Positions 62,238-64,000 of a stretch of 64,000 bases of DNA are shown here, in pieces (the first letter of the stretch is position 1; each line of letters opens with the position of its first letter). The position numbers were made by a program, and so were the translations under genes. Location of the stretch: NCBI GenBank assembly GCA_021780225.1, contig JAJXZF010000065.1, forward strand, positions 1-64,000, read 5' to 3'. Origin of the DNA: Deltaproteobacteria bacterium (lineage in GTDB: Bacteria; Desulfobacterota; Binatia; Binatales; Binataceae). The notes below the pieces were generated by a model. It saw only the letters and a program-made list of their open reading frames with translations, was not told where the DNA came from and did no database searches.

Positions 62238-62968
62238 CGGCCGGCGCCGTTCGGACCGAATTTTTCCTCCGGACTCATTCTCCGCATCCGCATGATCAGG
62301 TTCTCGTCCATCAACAGGCTCGCGCTGGTCATCAGCCGGTAGAGCTGGCGATTGATCCGCCGCTGCGCCGGATCGCGCACGCCGCGCACGTAGAGCAGGT
62401 ACGAAAACAGCTTGATCGGCCCGTAAAGCAGAGGAGCGTAGATCATCGCGCGCGGTTTTTTGCGGCTGGTTCCGAGCGCGTCGAGCCACAGCCCCTCGCC
62501 GTGCGCGATCCAGTGGAGATCGTTGAGGCCCATGATATGCCAGTTGCGGCCGTCCGCCGCGCGGTAGCGATAGGGCAGGGGCGCGCGGCGCCCCTTGTAG
62601 AACCCGCTCAGCAGGTAATGGATGCGCGAGGTCACGTTGAGCCGGTTCGGCGTCGAGAGAATCGCCGTCGCCCCCGGCTTCATGATCCGCGCGATTTCGC
62701 CCAGCGCGTGCGGAACGTCGGCCAGATGCTCGATCACTTCAAGCATCAACACCAGGTCGAATTGTTCGGAACGCAACGGAAAATCGCGATTCAGGTCCGC
62801 CGCGATCCATCCCGCCCCGCGCGGCCGGTACTCGGTCGCGAAGACCCGCCATCCGCGCTCCTGCAGCGCGCGCACGGCGCGGCCGTCGCCCGCGCTCAAA
62901 TCGATTGCAACTCCGGGTTTCAGATCCGCGGGGATGAGCCGCAGCGCGCCGCGGATTCGTTCGTCCAT
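62234..62968 (-). CDS. Class I SAM-dependent methyltransferase (glycan-associated)
   Basis: The 244-residue protein has the SAM motif AIDLSAGDGRAVRALQERG, an unusual GDG in place of GxG. Next come FDLVLMLEVIEHLADV and ILSTPNRLNVTSRIHYLLSG. The N-terminal MDERIRGALRLIPADLKPG and the C-terminal RINRQLYRLMTSASLLM are unlike the metabolic methyltransferases. The glycosyltransferase neighbours suggest a methyl group on a sugar or lipid carrier. It precedes GT2 with a four-base overlap and is the first gene of the minus-strand pair. Confidence 0.8.
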   Translation of the reverse strand: MDERIRGALRLIPADLKPGVAIDLSAGDGRAVRALQERGWRVFATEYRPRGAGWIAADLNRDFPLRSEQFDLVLMLEVIEHLADVPHALGEIARIMKPGATAILSTPNRLNVTSRIHYLLSGFYKGRRAPLPYRYRAADGRNWHIMGLNDLHWIAHGEGLWLDALGTSRKKPRAMIYAPLLYGPIKLFSYLLYVRGVRDPAQRRINRQLYRLMTSASLLMDENLIMRMRRMSPEEKFGPNGAGR

Positions 62969-63105
62969 CGCGCCCGATTTTGCGCCACCCGCCGCGCCCG
63001 CTCAAGCCTCCGCCGCGCGGCTTCGCCGCGCGCCTGTGTTATGCTGGTCGCGAGCGGGCGGCTTGAATTGCAGCCTGAGGAAGGTTAAAAAATCTGGTTC
63101 CAACC

Positions 63106-63191
63106 GCGAGAGTGGCGGAATGGCAGACGCGCAAGGCTCAGGACCTTGTGAAGGCAACTTCGTGGGGGTTCAAGTCCCCCCTCTCGCACCA
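63106..63191 (+). tRNA. tRNA-Leu (anticodon CAG)
   Basis: The acceptor stem GCGAGAG pairs with CTCTCGC, followed by the discriminator A and an encoded CCA. The anticodon stem CAAGG/CCTTG encloses loop CTCAGGA, with anticodon CAG (63139-63141) reading the CUG codon. A long variable arm (TGAAGGCAACTTCGT) and GGTTCAAGTCC in the T arm confirm tRNA-Leu. It lies 107 bases upstream of valS. Confidence 0.97.
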
Positions 63192-63298
63192 TCCAACTTC
63201 GACTTGGTAAGGTTTATGCCGCCGTGCGGAGCTTGCGTGGCGCGCCCGATGCGAGTTTTCGCGCGCCGGGCGACGCCGGCCCCGCGCGCCGCTTATTC

Positions 63299-64000
63299 AT
63301 GATGGAACTGAGCAAGACATTCGATTCCAAAGCCGCCGAAGAGCGCTGGTTTCAACTCTGGATCGACCGCGGCTATTTCACCGCCGATCCGGAACGTTCC
63401 GGCAAACCGTTTTCGATCGTCATTCCTCCCCCCAACGTCACCGGCCAGCTCCATCTGGGGCACGCGCTGAACGTCACGTTGCAGGACGTGATCGTGCGGA
63501 TGCGCCGGATGCAGGGCTTCAACACGCTCTGGATTCCCGGCACCGATCACGCCGGAATCGCCACGCAGAACGTGGTCGAACGTGAAATCGCGAAGCAGGG
63601 ACTGACGCGCCACGACCTCGGCCGCGAGAAATTCGTCGCCCGCGTCTGGGAATGGAAAGAGACCTACGGCGGCAAGATTCTGCATCAGTTGCGCCGGCTC
63701 GGCGCCTCGTGCGATTGGAGCCGCGAGCGCTTCACGCTCGATCCCGGACTTTCACGCGCGGTCGCCCGCGTCTTCGTCTCGCTCTATCGCGAGGGCCTCA
63801 TCTACCGCGGCCATCGGATGATCAACTGGTGTCCGCGATGCGAAACCGCGCTCTCGGATCTCGAAGTCGATCACAAAGACGCCAAGGGCAATCTGTGGCA
63901 TATCCGCTATCCGTTCGTTGACGGCTCCGGATCGATTTCAGTCGCAACCACGCGGCCCGAAACGATGCTCGGCGATACCGCCGTCGCGGTGAATCCCGAC
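63299..64000 (+). CDS. valS: Valine--tRNA ligase, N-terminal part (3' end beyond window)
   Basis: The ATG pair at 63299 and 63302 starts a 234-residue fragment. The class I HIGH motif is LHLGH (His52, His55) in [17 protein letters not shown]. The motifs [16 protein letters not shown] and WPCRC-like [16 protein letters not shown] (zinc-type) and the start of the editing domain [20 protein letters not shown] follow. The frame reaches the window end without a stop. It charges tRNA-Val and corrects mischarged Thr. The amino-acid-binding SHAGG-type part is still to come. Confidence 0.96.
   Translation, partial: MMELSKTFDSKAAEERWFQLWIDRGYFTADPERSGKPFSIVIPPPNVTGQLHLGHALNVTLQDVIVRMRRMQGFNTLWIPGTDHAGIATQNVVEREIAKQGLTRHDLGREKFVARVWEWKETYGGKILHQLRRLGASCDWSRERFTLDPGLSRAVARVFVSLYREGLIYRGHRMINWCPRCETALSDLEVDHKDAKGNLWHIRYPFVDGSGSISVATTRPETMLGDTAVAVNPD

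Overview
This is a GC-rich (by eye about 60-65 %), densely coded bacterial chromosome segment with a mixture of core and lipid/acyl-CoA genes. The gene content suggests a soil or environmental lineage near the old Deltaproteobacteria, for example Binatota: tandem CaiB/BaiF CoA-transferases, thiolase plus DUF35 partner, amidohydrolase and SnoaL-like proteins, a Zn-ribbon/DUF3426 protein, and an AspRS of the non-discriminating type. The lineage is an inference; no 16S rRNA is present.

Layout. 1-8.6 kb: 3' end of secD, a small HTH gene, a PmtA-like methyltransferase, a cupredoxin-like exported protein, a VOC protein, a His/Gly-rich lipoprotein, a PlsC-like acyltransferase, an FTR1 iron permease behind a perfect Fur-type palindrome, 3-hydroxyacyl-CoA dehydrogenase, a stand-alone RAM domain, greA and a SIMPL protein. 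8.6-12.7 kb: a non-coding stretch with nested palindromes, then a PAS histidine kinase, a receiver-only regulator and a convergent NtrC-type sigma-54 activator. 12.8-21.8 kb (minus strand): PolX, an amidohydrolase, three tandem family III CoA-transferases and an acyl-CoA ligase. 21.9-24.6 kb: glutamine amidotransferase, an ArsI/CadI-like dioxygenase, a 3Fe-4S ferredoxin, an Ogt-type alkyltransferase and the remnant of an acyl-CoA dehydrogenase gene.

24.6-33.7 kb is a TCA-cycle block on the plus strand (icd, mdh, sucC, sucD, then ndk), interrupted by a SnoaL-like gene, a large repeat-built membrane protein and a secreted beta-helix protein. 33.7-35.3 kb is a lower-GC accessory insert: two overlapping minus-strand genes encoding a YaaA-like/HEPN fusion and a GIY-YIG nuclease. 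I consider this the best candidate for an undescribed system (defence, toxin or DNA processing). 35.6-45.2 kb is a long plus-strand run: rlmN, mtnP, a PfkB kinase, a GT2 glycosyltransferase, ugd, a galE-like gene, lepA, lepB and a coiled-coil protein. 45.3-57.1 kb: an SDR, uvrC, comEC, a DUF35-thiolase pair, hisS, aspS and a lipoprotein. 57.1-64 kb: ald, gcvH, a Zn-ribbon/DUF3426 protein, GT4, GT2 and methyltransferase genes of surface-glycan type, tRNA-Leu(CAG) and the 5' part of valS.

Non-coding signals include several intrinsic terminators, two copies of a dispersed composite palindromic repeat (about 19.98-20.05 kb and 25.90-26.02 kb), and operator-like dyads upstream of the HTH gene and of the kinase cluster.
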